Positions 26,727 to 37,734 of a stretch of DNA of 64,000 nucleotides are shown piece after piece. The stretch comes from Salipiger bermudensis HTCC2601 (GTDB lineage: Bacteria; Pseudomonadota; Alphaproteobacteria; Rhodobacterales; Rhodobacteraceae), in assembly GCF_000153725.1 (NCBI RefSeq), contig NZ_DS022276.1, forward strand, positions 1,967,495 to 2,031,494, written 5' to 3'. The notes below the pieces were generated by a model. The model searched no databases and was not told where the DNA came from. It worked only from the letters and a program-made list of their open reading frames with translations. Numbering within the stretch: position 1 is the first letter of the stretch; each line of letters begins with the position of its first letter. The translations under genes were made by a program, and so were the position numbers.

Positions 26727-27929
26727 TTATTGCGCGACGCCGTAGCGCGCGGTCCAGTCCTCCTCGAGCTTCACCATCCACGACGGGTGCGGCTCTGGCA
26801 GGGTTTCGCCCAGCTCCTCGGGCTTCAGCGTCGCCGGGCCGAACTCGATGCGGTCGAAGAGCAGCAGCTGCTCGGGCTCGAGCGCGGCCACGTCGAGCAC
26901 GGTGCCGAGGCCCCAGACCTCCGGGTCGGCCATGCGGGCCTGCGCCTCTGGCGAGAGCAGGATGTCGGCCACGACCATGGCGCCGGCCTTGGCGTTGGCG
27001 TTGTAGGGGATGGCGACGAAGCTGGCATTGCCCAGCGTGCCGCCGTCGTGCACGTGGCTGCGCACGCTGTCGGGCAGCTGGCCGTTTGCGATGGCGTTGG
27101 AGGCGGCGTTGGGATTGAAGTCGAAGCCGATGTCGATCTCGTTGTCGGCCATCAGCTGCACCAGCCGCGCGCCGTTCTGCGGATAGGCGCGGCCCTGCCG
27201 CCAAAGGTTCGGCGTCAACTCGTCCATGAAGGCCCACAGCGGCGCGGTGGTGGCCTCGTAATCGGCATCTTCCACCGGGCCCTCAAGCGCCATCATGTCT
27301 GGCGAGAACTCGATCAGCGCCTGTTTCAGGAAGGTCGCGCCGAGGAAATCAGGTGGCTGCGGAAAGGTGAAGCGGCCGGGATTGGCCTGCGCCCAGGCCA
27401 GCAGCGTGGGCATGGTGCGCGGCGGCTCGGGCAGGCGGGCGCTGTCGTGGAAGAACACCAGCTGCGCCATACCCCAAGGGCTTTCCATGCCATCGGTCGG
27501 AACGGTGAAGTCGGCGCTCAGGGCGCTGTTCTGGGGATCGGTCAGGGCGCGGTTGGGCAGCGCCTCGGCCCAGGGCCCGAACAGCAGGTCCTGCTCCTTC
27601 ATCGAGGCGAAGTTCTCGCCATTGATCCAGATGAGATCGATCGCGCCGCCCTCGTCCTTGCCGGCGGTTTTCTCGGCCAGCACCCGGCTCACCGCCTCGG
27701 CCGTGTCGGTGAGCTTCACATGCTCAAGCGTCACGCCCTGCTCGGCGGCCTGCTCGCCGATCCAGGTGATGAAGTCGTTGATCACGTCCGAGCCGCCCCA
27801 GGCGTTCCAGTAGACGGTCTGGCCCTGCGCCTCGGCGGTCACCGCATCCCAGTCGGCGGGATCGGGATCGGCCAGGGCCGGCATGGCGAGCGCGGCCGCG
27901 AGGGCTGCGGCGGCTAGCATGGGTTTCAT
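26727..27929 (-). CDS. ynjB: ABC transporter periplasmic substrate-binding protein, YnjB type
   Basis: A 400-residue exported protein with a signal peptide cut after about residue 20 (MKPMLAAAALAAALAMPALA). The mature part begins DPDPADWDAVTAEAQGQTVYWNAWGGS and includes INGENFASMKEQDLLFGPWAE, both characteristic of YnjB-like binding proteins. The ATG at 27929 has GGGAGGAT 8 bases upstream; the open frame extends 15 codons further but lacks a signal. First gene of ynjBCD. Substrate unknown: YnjB relatives have been suggested to carry thiamine or sulfur compounds, and no thiamine riboswitch is visible in the upstream 160 bases. Confidence 0.82.
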   Translation of the reverse strand: MKPMLAAAALAAALAMPALADPDPADWDAVTAEAQGQTVYWNAWGGSDVINDFITWIGEQAAEQGVTLEHVKLTDTAEAVSRVLAEKTAGKDEGGAIDLIWINGENFASMKEQDLLFGPWAEALPNRALTDPQNSALSADFTVPTDGMESPWGMAQLVFFHDSARLPEPPRTMPTLLAWAQANPGRFTFPQPPDFLGATFLKQALIEFSPDMMALEGPVEDADYEATTAPLWAFMDELTPNLWRQGRAYPQNGARLVQLMADNEIDIGFDFNPNAASNAIANGQLPDSVRSHVHDGGTLGNASFVAIPYNANAKAGAMVVADILLSPEAQARMADPEVWGLGTVLDVAALEPEQLLLFDRIEFGPATLKPEELGETLPEPHPSWMVKLEEDWTARYGVAQ

Positions 27930-28097
27930 CTGGGATCCTCCCGGGTAAGTGCAGTGTTTTGCCAAGTTTTTCAAAGCTTATGGCAATGGCGTGCGGCTGG
28001 CGTCAAATGACTTTCCGGTGGGGAAGGTTACAGCCACGCGCTTGCAAGGGCGCGGCGGCCGGCTACCATTCCGGCAGGACAGCAGGGAGACGTCAGA

Positions 28098-28697
28098 ATG
28101 TGGGAAGAGCGCTTCAACACCGAGGACTACGTCTTTGGTCGCGCCCCGGCGGCGTTCCTGCTCGCACACGCGGAGTGGCTGACGCCCGGTGCAAGCGCGC
28201 TGTCGGTGGCCGATGGAGAGGGGCGCAACTCGGTCTTCCTCGCGCAGAAGGGGCTTTCGGTCACCGCATGGGACGGCGCGCCCTCGGCGATCGCCAAGGC
28301 ACGCAAACTGGCGCAGAAGGCCGGGGTCGAGGTCGACTATCAGGTCGCCGATCTCGAGGCGTGGGATTGGCCCGAGGCCGCCTATGATCTCGTGCTCGGC
28401 GTGTTCATCCAGTTCGTCGGTCCCGAGGCGCGGGCGCGACTCTTCGGGCGCATGGTGCGGGCGCTGCGGCCTGGCGGCGTGCTGATGCTGCACGGCTATA
28501 CGCCGAAGCAGCTCGACCATGGCACCGGCGGGCCGAAGGCGCTTGAGAACCTCTATACCGAAGCGCTGCTGCGCGAGGCCTTCGCCGGGCTCGAAATCCG
28601 GGTGCTGGAAAGCTACGAGGCGGAGCTTGACGAGGGTCACGGGCACAAGGGGGTGTCTGCGCTGATCGACCTCGTGGCGGTCAAACCCGCCGGCTGA
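28098..28697 (+). CDS. Class I SAM-dependent methyltransferase
   Basis: A 199-residue cytoplasmic methyltransferase with a Rossmann-like fold. Motif I reads SVADGEGRNSVFLA, the acidic residue of strand 2 lies in TAWDGAPSAI, and motif IV is in YDLVLGVFIQF. The start MWEERFNTEDYVFGRAPAAFL resembles the TehB/thiopurine-methyltransferase-like branch that often methylates small molecules. The target is unknown. The ATG is preceded by GGGAGACGTC. Single gene, divergent from ynjB and convergent with cbbY. Confidence 0.8.
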   Translation: MWEERFNTEDYVFGRAPAAFLLAHAEWLTPGASALSVADGEGRNSVFLAQKGLSVTAWDGAPSAIAKARKLAQKAGVEVDYQVADLEAWDWPEAAYDLVLGVFIQFVGPEARARLFGRMVRALRPGGVLMLHGYTPKQLDHGTGGPKALENLYTEALLREAFAGLEIRVLESYEAELDEGHGHKGVSALIDLVAVKPAG

Positions 28698-28716
28698 GGG
28701 CATATCGGGAGGGGCG

Positions 28717-29418
28717 TCAGGCCCCCACGGAGAGCGCGTCGCGGATCCGCGACGGCAGGTCACCCGGGGCCAGCGAGGCGACGATCTCGGCGCCGGCGAA
28801 ATCCTCGCCTGCGGTATAGACCGAAGGCGTCACCAGCACTGCAATCCCCGCGCGCTGCGCTGAGAGCACGCCGTTGCGGCTGTCCTCCAGCGCCAGCACC
28901 TCGCCTGCGGGCAATCCCAACCGCTCCAGCGCGAGCGCGTAGACATCCGGCGCCGGCTTCTTCGTCGCCACCTCGTCGCCCGCCGCGATCACGTCGAAGA
29001 GCTCCGCCGCAGGTTTGCCCCAGCAGCAGCGGCAGAGCGCCTCGACATTGGGCCGGCTGGTAGTGGTGGCGATGGCGAGCCGCATCCCGGCCCCGCGTGC
29101 CGCCACCATCAGCGCCTCGACCCCCTCCCGCAGGGCCAGCCCGCCGCTTTCGAGGATCTCGACGTAGCGGCGCGTCTTCGCGGCATGGAGCGCCGCGATG
29201 TCCAGTCCCGCATCGCTCTTCCCGCTTTCGGCGAGAAACGCCCGAATCCGCTCCTTGCCGCCGGTGGTCTTCAGCAGCCGGCGATAGTCCTCTCGGCTCC
29301 AGTGCCAGCCAAGACCCGCGTTGTCGAAACTGTCGTTGAAGGCCATCCGGTGTGCCTCCTCGGTCTCGGCCAGCGTGCCGTCGACGTCGAAGATCAGCGC
29401 CCGGAGCGGCGTGCTCAT
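28717..29418 (-). CDS. cbbY: CbbY-family HAD phosphatase (xylulose-1,5-bisphosphate phosphatase)
   Basis: A 233-residue HAD-superfamily hydrolase. The nucleophile motif FDVDGT gives D11 and D13, and a helical cap follows (ERIRAFLAESG). Motif II is ATTTS, and the motif III lysine and motif IV acid lie in KKPAPD and ALEDSRNG. Known CbbY enzymes dephosphorylate xylulose-1,5-bisphosphate, a misfire product that inhibits red-type RuBisCO. Its place at the end of the cbb operon fits that role. The start codon overlaps the cbbZ stop as ATGA. The paired phosphatase genes cbbZ-cbbY show two separate clean-up reactions. Confidence 0.9.
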   Translation of the reverse strand: MSTPLRALIFDVDGTLAETEEAHRMAFNDSFDNAGLGWHWSREDYRRLLKTTGGKERIRAFLAESGKSDAGLDIAALHAAKTRRYVEILESGGLALREGVEALMVAARGAGMRLAIATTTSRPNVEALCRCCWGKPAAELFDVIAAGDEVATKKPAPDVYALALERLGLPAGEVLALEDSRNGVLSAQRAGIAVLVTPSVYTAGEDFAGAEIVASLAPGDLPSRIRDALSVGA

Positions 29419-30092
29419 GCCTCGACCGAGGCGCCGTGGCGGGCAACAAGATCCGGCAGTTGGTCGAAATGGTCGAAGATGTAGGTGTGGTAGAGCTCCG
29501 AGATCGGCGTCTTGCGGTAGCCCTCGGTATAGAGCGCGAAGGGCAGGCCGGCGCGCCGGGCGGTCTCGGCATCGACCTCGCTGTCGCCGATGTAAAGCGC
29601 CGTGCCGTCGCCGAGGGCGCGCGCCACGTGGTGCAAGGGCGCCGGGTCGGGCTTGCGCTCGGGCAGCGTGTCGGCGCTTGCGACCGCCTGCATGAAGCGA
29701 TCGAGCCCGAAATGCCGCAATGCGATGCGCGTGGGCTCGCCCGGCTTGTTGGTGCAAAGCCCCATCGGGTGACCCGCCGCCTCGAGCCGGGCCAGCGCGT
29801 CGACCACGCCGGGATAGAGCACCGTGTTGGCGGGCTCGCCCTCGTAATGCTCCATGAACTTGGCCAGCAGGCGGGCGTGTTCGTCCGGGTCATCGCCCAG
29901 CCCGACCGCCGTCATCACGCGGCTGATGAGATTGGCAGCACCCTTGCCGATGAAGCTGCGCGCCTGTGCGAAGGTGATCTCGGGCAGGCCCTCGTCGCGC
30001 AGCACGAGATTTGCGGCAAGGTGCAGGTCGGGGGCGCTGTCGATCAGCGTGCCGTCGAGGTCGAAGACGAGGGCGGTCCGGGGAGCGGTCAT
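29415..30092 (-). CDS. cbbZ: Phosphoglycolate phosphatase
   Basis: A 225-residue HAD hydrolase with nucleophile motif FDLDGT (D11, D13), cap domain, CTNKP motif, ERKPDPAPL with the motif III lysine, and IGDSEVDAETA motif IV, all in Gph/CbbZ order. It removes phosphate from 2-phosphoglycolate, the product of RuBisCO oxygenation, opening photorespiratory salvage. The ATG at 30092 has AAGGA 7 bases upstream. The gene overlaps cbbY by 4 bases and lies 41 bases after the thioredoxin-like gene. Confidence 0.93.
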   Translation of the reverse strand: MTAPRTALVFDLDGTLIDSAPDLHLAANLVLRDEGLPEITFAQARSFIGKGAANLISRVMTAVGLGDDPDEHARLLAKFMEHYEGEPANTVLYPGVVDALARLEAAGHPMGLCTNKPGEPTRIALRHFGLDRFMQAVASADTLPERKPDPAPLHHVARALGDGTALYIGDSEVDAETARRAGLPFALYTEGYRKTPISELYHTYIFDHFDQLPDLVARHGASVEA

Positions 30093-30133
30093 GGGCGGTC
30101 CTTCGTGGCTTTGGGGCAGGGTGGGCTCGCCTC

Positions 30134-30688
30134 TCAGGCGGGCTTCCACTTGATCGAACAGCCCATCGAGGGGATCTGTTCCTTCGGGCCATGCCCGGTC
30201 TCGGCGACCTGTTTCATCGCTTCATAGAGGTCTCGGCGCAGGTCGGCGGGGCCCGCCTCCCGGCGCGAGGCGTCGAGCCGGCCGCGATATTGCAGCCCGC
30301 CCGATGCGTCGTAGCCGAAGAAATCCGGCGTGCAGGCGGCATCGTATGCGCGGGCGACGCCCTGTCCCTCGTCGTAGAGATAGGGGAAGGGAAAGTCCTT
30401 CTCCGCCGCCATCGCCTTCATGTTCTCGAAGCTGTCCTGCGGATAGGCCTCGGCATCGTTGGCGCTGATCGCCACCACGCCGATGCCCATCGCCTGCAGG
30501 TCGCGGGCATCGCGGATGGTCCGGTCGAGCACGGCGAGCACGTAGGGGCAGTGGTTGCAGATGAACATCACCAGCGTGCCCTTCGGCCCGGCGACGTCGC
30601 GGAACGTGTGGCTCCGGCCGTCCGTACCCGGCAGCGAGAAGCCGGGGGCGGGGCGGCCGAAATCGCAGACGGGCGGGACGACCGGCAT
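30134..30688 (-). CDS. Thioredoxin-fold (AhpC/TSA-like) protein within the cbb operon
   Basis: A 184-residue protein with a thioredoxin fold of the peroxiredoxin/TlpA-like kind. The strand FICNHCPYV carries a CxxC pair, C44 and C47 (CNHC). FPYLYDEGQGVARAYDAACTPDFFGYD contains the cis-Pro of the fold (TPDFF). No signal peptide is seen, so it should be cytoplasmic. Proteins of this kind ('thioredoxin family protein') are generally uncharacterised. It is embedded between rpe (3 bases away) and cbbZ, so it is coexpressed with carbon fixation. A role in redox control of, or peroxide protection for, Calvin enzymes is an inference from context. Confidence 0.8.
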   Translation of the reverse strand: MPVVPPVCDFGRPAPGFSLPGTDGRSHTFRDVAGPKGTLVMFICNHCPYVLAVLDRTIRDARDLQAMGIGVVAISANDAEAYPQDSFENMKAMAAEKDFPFPYLYDEGQGVARAYDAACTPDFFGYDASGGLQYRGRLDASRREAGPADLRRDLYEAMKQVAETGHGPKEQIPSMGCSIKWKPA

Positions 30689-30691
30689 GGC

Positions 30692-31393
30692 TCAGGCCGC
30701 CTTCACGCGGGCGCCCTCGGCGGCCTCGCGGATGGCACGCATGTTCTGGCCGTAGACCTCGGGCGTATCGACCGAGCCACCCTTGAACACGGCAGAGCCC
30801 GCGACCAGCACGTCGGCCCCGGCCTCGACCACCAGCGGCGCGGTCTCGGGCGTGATGCCGCCGTCGATCTGGATGTGAATCGGGCGGTCGCCGATCATAT
30901 GGCGGATCTTGCGGGTCTTCTCGACGCCGGAATGGATGAACTTCTGCCCGCCGAAGCCGGGGTTCACCGTCATGATCAGCACCATGTCGCAGAGGTCGAG
31001 CACGTCGGCCACGGCGTCGGCCGGGGTGCCGGGATTGAGCACCACGCCGGCCTTCACGCCCTGCGCGCGGATCGCCTGCAGGGTGCGGTGGATGTGCGGG
31101 CCGGCCTCGACATGGGCGGTGATCATGTCGGCACCGGCCTCGGCATAGGCCTCGATATAGGGATCCACCGGTGCGATCATCAGGTGCACGTCCATGAAGG
31201 TCTTCACATGCGGGCGGAACGCCTTCACCGCCGGCGGGCCGAAGGTCAGGTTGGGCACGAAATGCCCGTCCATGACGTCCACGTGCACCCAGTCGGCGCC
31301 CTGCGCCTCGATGGCCTGGATCTCGGCGCCGAAATTGGCGAAATCTGCCGACAGGATCGACGGGGCGATCTTGATCGAACGGTCGAAGCTCAT
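30692..31393 (-). CDS. rpe: Ribulose-phosphate 3-epimerase
   Basis: A 233-residue TIM-barrel metalloenzyme interconverting ribulose- and xylulose-5-phosphate. Metal ligands H37 and D39 lie in [13 protein letters not shown], followed by [19 protein letters not shown] and [11 protein letters not shown], all family signatures. The ATG at 31393 is chosen over one two codons earlier because it overlaps the cbbX stop as ATGA and places GGGAG at proper distance. It supplies the regeneration branch of the Calvin cycle (cbbE position). Confidence 0.95.
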   Translation of the reverse strand: MSFDRSIKIAPSILSADFANFGAEIQAIEAQGADWVHVDVMDGHFVPNLTFGPPAVKAFRPHVKTFMDVHLMIAPVDPYIEAYAEAGADMITAHVEAGPHIHRTLQAIRAQGVKAGVVLNPGTPADAVADVLDLCDMVLIMTVNPGFGGQKFIHSGVEKTRKIRHMIGDRPIHIQIDGGITPETAPLVVEAGADVLVAGSAVFKGGSVDTPEVYGQNMRAIREAAEGARVKAA

Positions 31394-32322
31394 GCGCATG
31401 TCTCCCTTTGCGCGCGGTCCACGTCGAGCCCGCCCCGGAAGACGCGGCTGGCGCGGATGTCCGCCTCCGTGATGGTGCTCAGCGCCGTGGCGTCGAGCGG
31501 GCCGTCCGAGGTCTCGAACAGCCGGTTGGCCTGCCGCAGCCGCGCCCGGTCGAGCGCATTGCGGATCGAGCGCGCATTGGCGAAGTGCGGCTGCGCGCGT
31601 CGCTGCCCGATATACTCCTCCATCGCACGCTTGCCACCCTCGTCAAAGACGTAATTCTGCTCCGCCAGCATGATCTCGGCGATGCTCTCGAGCTCGTCAT
31701 CGCTGTAATCGGGAAACTCGATGTGATGGGCGATGCGCGAGCGGAAGCCCGGGTTCGATTCGAAGAACCGATCCATCCGGTCGGCATAGCCGGCCAGAAC
31801 CACCACGAGATCGTCGCGGTTGTTCTCCATCACCTGCAAGAGGATCTCGATCGCCTCCTGGCCGTAATCGCGCTCGTTCTCGGGCCGGTAGAGATAATAG
31901 GCCTCGTCGATGAACAGCACGCCGCCCATCGCCTTCTTCAGCACCTCCTTGGTCTTGGGCGCGGTGTGGCCGATATACTGCCCCACCAGATCGTCGCGCG
32001 TCACCGTCACGAGGTGCCCCTTCCGCACGTATCCCAGCCGGTGCAGCAGGTCGGCGATCTTCAGCGCCACCGTGGTCTTGCCGGTGCCGGGATTGCCGGT
32101 GAAGCTCATGTGAAGCGTGGGCGTCTCGGTCGCCAGCCCCATCTCGCGCCGCGCCTTGTCGACCAGCAAGAGCGCCGCCGTCTCCTTGATGCGTTGCTTG
32201 ACCGGGGCGAGCCCGATCAACGTCTCGTCGAGTTCGCGCAAGATATCCTTCACGCCCGACTCCTCGTAGGAGGCGGCAAGGTCGACGCTCGAGGGTGTCA
32301 TCTCCCTGGTCTCGGCATTCAT
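31390..32322 (-). CDS. cbbX: Red-type RuBisCO activase CbbX
   Basis: A 310-residue AAA+ protein that remodels RuBisCO inhibited by bound sugar phosphates. Walker A GNPGTGKT is at residues 76-83, the pore-loop region is [15 protein letters not shown], Walker B is LFIDEAYYL, and the sensor/arginine-finger part includes [17 protein letters not shown]. CbbX pulls on the extended C-terminus of red-type large subunits and is activated by RuBP. The ATG at 32322 has AGGGGAT upstream. It follows cbbS with a 97-base gap that holds a repeat element and hairpin, and overlaps rpe by 4 bases. Confidence 0.96.
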   Translation of the reverse strand: MNAETREMTPSSVDLAASYEESGVKDILRELDETLIGLAPVKQRIKETAALLLVDKARREMGLATETPTLHMSFTGNPGTGKTTVALKIADLLHRLGYVRKGHLVTVTRDDLVGQYIGHTAPKTKEVLKKAMGGVLFIDEAYYLYRPENERDYGQEAIEILLQVMENNRDDLVVVLAGYADRMDRFFESNPGFRSRIAHHIEFPDYSDDELESIAEIMLAEQNYVFDEGGKRAMEEYIGQRRAQPHFANARSIRNALDRARLRQANRLFETSDGPLDATALSTITEADIRASRVFRGGLDVDRAQRETCA

Positions 32323-32333
32323 GGGCGGATCCC

Positions 32334-32392
32334 CTGTCTTCTTCTGGCTGAAAATATCCTGCGGGGGGGCCGGGGGGCGCAAAGCCCCCCGG
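32334..32392. repeat. Extragenic repeat element, copy 1, with GC hairpin
   Basis: CTGTCTTCTTCTGGCTGAAA followed by ATATCCTGCGGGGG resembles, with small gaps, the sequence at 59684-59717. It is followed by a perfect hairpin, CCGGGGGGC-GCAAA-GCCCCCCGG (32370-32392). It fills the cbbS-cbbX gap and may tune expression of cbbX relative to cbbLS. Confidence 0.5.
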
Positions 32393-32419
32393 TCCGGCGT
32401 CTGTCGTCCCGCAAGCGGC

Positions 32420-32839
32420 TCAGGCGTAGCGCGCGCCCTCGGGCTCGCGCACGGCGTAGCTCTCGATGGTGTAGCGGATCTTGCGGCCCTCGGCCTCCTG
32501 CCGCACCACGCGGAAGCCCGGCTCCTCGGCGGGGCGGTTGACGATGAAGCTCATGCGGATCGATTCCCAGCCGGCGCTGGCATCGAAGGCCAGCACGCGG
32601 ATGTATTTCGAGCCGTGCTCCTTGCGGCACTCGTTGACCTCGTAGACCACCGCCGCGGCGTCGGGATTGTCGAACATCGGGTGGCCCCACATCTCCCAGT
32701 AGCTGTTCCGCGGGTGGGGATCGTCGGTGTATTCCACCGACACCGCCCAGCCATTGTCGATGGCGTATTGCGCCTGGGTGCGGATGTCGTCGTCGGTGAG
32801 GTCGGGGAGAAAGCTGAACTGGCCCTGTCTCAGTCGCAT
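32420..32839 (-). CDS. cbbS: RuBisCO small subunit, red type
   Basis: A 139-residue small subunit starting [19 protein letters not shown] and containing [10 protein letters not shown] and EVNECRK. The extended C-terminus ([15 protein letters not shown]) is characteristic of red-type (form IC/ID) small subunits, where it forms a hairpin in the central solvent channel. It assembles with CbbL into the L8S8 holoenzyme. It lies 74 bases downstream of cbbL, the gap containing a hairpin. Confidence 0.96.
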   Translation of the reverse strand: MRLRQGQFSFLPDLTDDDIRTQAQYAIDNGWAVSVEYTDDPHPRNSYWEMWGHPMFDNPDAAAVVYEVNECRKEHGSKYIRVLAFDASAGWESIRMSFIVNRPAEEPGFRVVRQEAEGRKIRYTIESYAVREPEGARYA

Positions 32840-32885
32840 GTCATGTCCTTTCAGAGGGTCGGGCTGATGCCCGTGAAACGTTAGG

Positions 32886-32905
32886 GGGGGCGCGGCTGCG
32901 CCCCC
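32886..32905 (-). other. GC hairpin in the cbbL-cbbS gap
   Basis: GGGGGCGC-GGCT-GCGCCCCC forms an 8-bp stem 8 bases after the cbbL stop. With no T run it more likely stabilises the upstream mRNA than terminates. Confidence 0.5.
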
Positions 32906-32913
32906 GCGCGGGC

Positions 32914-35494
<2,581 letters not shown>

Positions 35495-35507
35495 GGTCGG
35501 TCCTCCC

Positions 35508-36716
35508 TCAGGCCGCTTGCTTGGGCGCGCAAAGCGCCGCGATGCCGGGCAGCGTCTTGCCTTCCAGCCATTCCAGGAATGCCCCACCGGCGGTGGAGAC
35601 ATAGGTGAAGTCGCCGGTGACCCCGGCGGCGTTGAGCGCCGCGACGGTGTCGCCGCCGCCCGCCACGGTGACGGCGCGGCTCTCAAAGCTGAGCTTGGCC
35701 GCCTTGCGGGCCACCGCCGCGGTGGCGGCGTCGAAGGGCGGGATCTCGAACGCGCCCAGCGGGCCGTTCCAGAGGATGGTGTGAGCGTGGTTCAGCCGCG
35801 CCATGAAGGCCTCGGCCGATTGCGGCCCGGCATCGAGGATCATCGCGTCAGCTGGGCACTGGTCGGCGGGCACCGTCTCGCAGGGGGCGCCGGCGGCGAA
35901 TTCGCGGGCGACGACCACGTCCTCGGGCAGCAGGATCTCGCAGCCCGCGGCCTCGGCCAGTGTCTCGATCTGGCGCACCGTGGCGACCTGATCGGCCTCG
36001 TGCAGCGATGTCCCCATCCGGTAGCCGCGGGCATAGAGGAAGGTGTTGGCCATGCCGCCGCCGATGATCACCGCGTCGAGCTTGCCGACGAGGTTCTTCA
36101 GCACCGAGATCTTGGTCGAGACCTTGGCCCCGCCGACCAGTGCCACCGATGGGCGCTCGGGCGCCTCGAGCGCCTGCGTCAGCGCGGTCATCTCCTCGAC
36201 CAGCAAGGGGCCGGCATAGGCGGGCAAGAGCCCGGCGACAGCGGCGGTGGAGGCATGTGCCCGGTGGGCGCAGGAGAAGGCGTCGTTGACGTAAAGATCG
36301 CCAAGCCGCGCCAGCTCTGCCGCGAAGGCGGGATCGTTGGTCGTTTCGCCGGGGTTGTAGCGCAGGTTCTCGCAGAGCAGCACCTCGCCGTCGCGCAGCT
36401 GCTGCGACAGCAGAACGGCGCTGTCGGTGGCGCAGTTGTCGGAGAACCGCACCGGCACGCCGAGCGCCTCGGAAAGCGCCGGGCGCAGCTTGTCGACCGA
36501 GAAGGACGGGTCGAGCTCGTTGGGCTTGGGCCGGCCGAAATGGGTCAGGATGACCAGCCGGGCCCCCTTGGCCAGCAGCGGTTTCATGCCCTCGGCAAAG
36601 CGGGTGATGCGGGTGGCATCCGAAACCCGGCCGCCCTCCACAGGCACGTTCAGGTCGGCGCGCACCAGCAGGCGCTGGCCCGCGACCTCCGCCTCGGTGA
36701 TCGGGGTGACGCGCAT
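35508..36716 (-). CDS. pgk: Phosphoglycerate kinase
   Basis: A 402-residue two-domain kinase making 1,3-bisphosphoglycerate from RuBisCO product. It has the substrate-binding RADLNVP and [18 protein letters not shown], the hinge and nucleotide site [23 protein letters not shown] and the glycine-rich GGGDTVAAL. It starts 1 base inside the gap stop codon (TGATG), so translation is coupled. It is the cbbK position of the operon; whether another pgk exists elsewhere in the genome cannot be seen. Confidence 0.96.
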   Translation of the reverse strand: MRVTPITEAEVAGQRLLVRADLNVPVEGGRVSDATRITRFAEGMKPLLAKGARLVILTHFGRPKPNELDPSFSVDKLRPALSEALGVPVRFSDNCATDSAVLLSQQLRDGEVLLCENLRYNPGETTNDPAFAAELARLGDLYVNDAFSCAHRAHASTAAVAGLLPAYAGPLLVEEMTALTQALEAPERPSVALVGGAKVSTKISVLKNLVGKLDAVIIGGGMANTFLYARGYRMGTSLHEADQVATVRQIETLAEAAGCEILLPEDVVVAREFAAGAPCETVPADQCPADAMILDAGPQSAEAFMARLNHAHTILWNGPLGAFEIPPFDAATAAVARKAAKLSFESRAVTVAGGGDTVAALNAAGVTGDFTYVSTAGGAFLEWLEGKTLPGIAALCAPKQAA

Positions 36717-37717
36717 CACAGCAGCCCTCCCATCGCCACGGCGGTATCGGCCATTCGGTTCGAAAAGCCCCACTCGTTGTCGTACCAGGTCAGGATGCGG
36801 ACCATGCGGCCGTCCATCACCTTGGTCTGGTCCATGTGGAAGACCGAGGAATGCGGGTTGTGGTTGAAGTCGATCGAGACGTTGGGGGCGTCGGTGTAGC
36901 CGAGGATGCCCTTGAGCGGCCCGTCCGCGGCGGTGCGGATCGCGGCGTTGACCTCGTCGACCGAGGTATCCCTTGCCGCCTCGAAGACGAGGTCCACCAC
37001 CGAGACGTTCGGCGTCGGTACGCGGATCGCGACGCCGTCGAGCCGTCCGTTCAGCTCGGGCAGCACGAGCCCCACCGCCTTGGCGGCACCGGTGGAGGTG
37101 GGGATCATCGACTGCGCCGCGGCCCGGGCGCGGTAGAGATCGGAATGCATGGTGTCGAGCGTCGGCTGGTCGCCGGTGTAGCTGTGGATCGTGGTCATGA
37201 ACCCCTTATCGATGCCGATGGCGTCGTTCAGGGCCTTGGCGACCGGAGACAGGCAGTTGGTGGTGCAGGACGCGTTCGAGACCACGAGGTCGTCCGAGCC
37301 CAGCGTGTCGTGGTTGACGCCGTAGACGATGGTCTTGTCGGCGCCCGCCGCCGGAGCCGAGACGAGCACCCGCTTGGAGCCGTTCTTCAGGTGCAGCGCC
37401 GCCTTGTCGCGGGCGGTGAAGATGCCGGTGCATTCCAGCGCGATATCGACATCGCCCCAGGGCAGCGCGGCGGGATCGCGCTCGGCGGTCACCATGATCG
37501 GGCCGCGGCCCAGATCGATGCTGTTGCCCGAGACCGTGACCTCGCCGGGGAAGCGCCCGTGCACGCTGTCGTAGCGCAGCAGGTGGGCGTTGGTCTCGAC
37601 CGGACCGAGATCGTTGATGGCGATCACCTCGATATCGGTGCGGCCCGATTCCGCGATGGCGCGGAGCACATTTCGCCCGATACGGCCGAAGCCGTTTATC
37701 GCAACCGTGACAGTCAT
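36716..37717 (-). CDS. gap: Glyceraldehyde-3-phosphate dehydrogenase, type I
   Basis: A 333-residue enzyme reducing 1,3-bisphosphoglycerate. The Rossmann motif is [14 protein letters not shown]. The catalytic Cys151 is in [17 protein letters not shown], followed by IHSYTGDQ and [17 protein letters not shown] at the cofactor-binding strand has Asn-Asp rather than a clear NADP-specific residue, so coenzyme preference is open. The stop overlaps the pgk start by 1 base; the tkt gene lies 17 bases upstream. Confidence 0.96.
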   Translation of the reverse strand: MTVTVAINGFGRIGRNVLRAIAESGRTDIEVIAINDLGPVETNAHLLRYDSVHGRFPGEVTVSGNSIDLGRGPIMVTAERDPAALPWGDVDIALECTGIFTARDKAALHLKNGSKRVLVSAPAAGADKTIVYGVNHDTLGSDDLVVSNASCTTNCLSPVAKALNDAIGIDKGFMTTIHSYTGDQPTLDTMHSDLYRARAAAQSMIPTSTGAAKAVGLVLPELNGRLDGVAIRVPTPNVSVVDLVFEAARDTSVDEVNAAIRTAADGPLKGILGYTDAPNVSIDFNHNPHSSVFHMDQTKVMDGRMVRILTWYDNEWGFSNRMADTAVAMGGLL

Positions 37718-37734
37718 TGATGTCCCTTTGTCTT

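Noticed and set aside
25033-27237. Open frame of 734 codons on the minus strand over ynjC and ynjB
   Set aside because: It is an alternate frame of the two transporter genes, Arg/Ala/Gly-rich and without any domain; GC-rich codon bias keeps it free of stops.
27930-28097. Thiamine riboswitch upstream of ynjB
   Set aside because: The conserved CTGAGA and ACCTGA-type THI-box words were not found on the minus strand.
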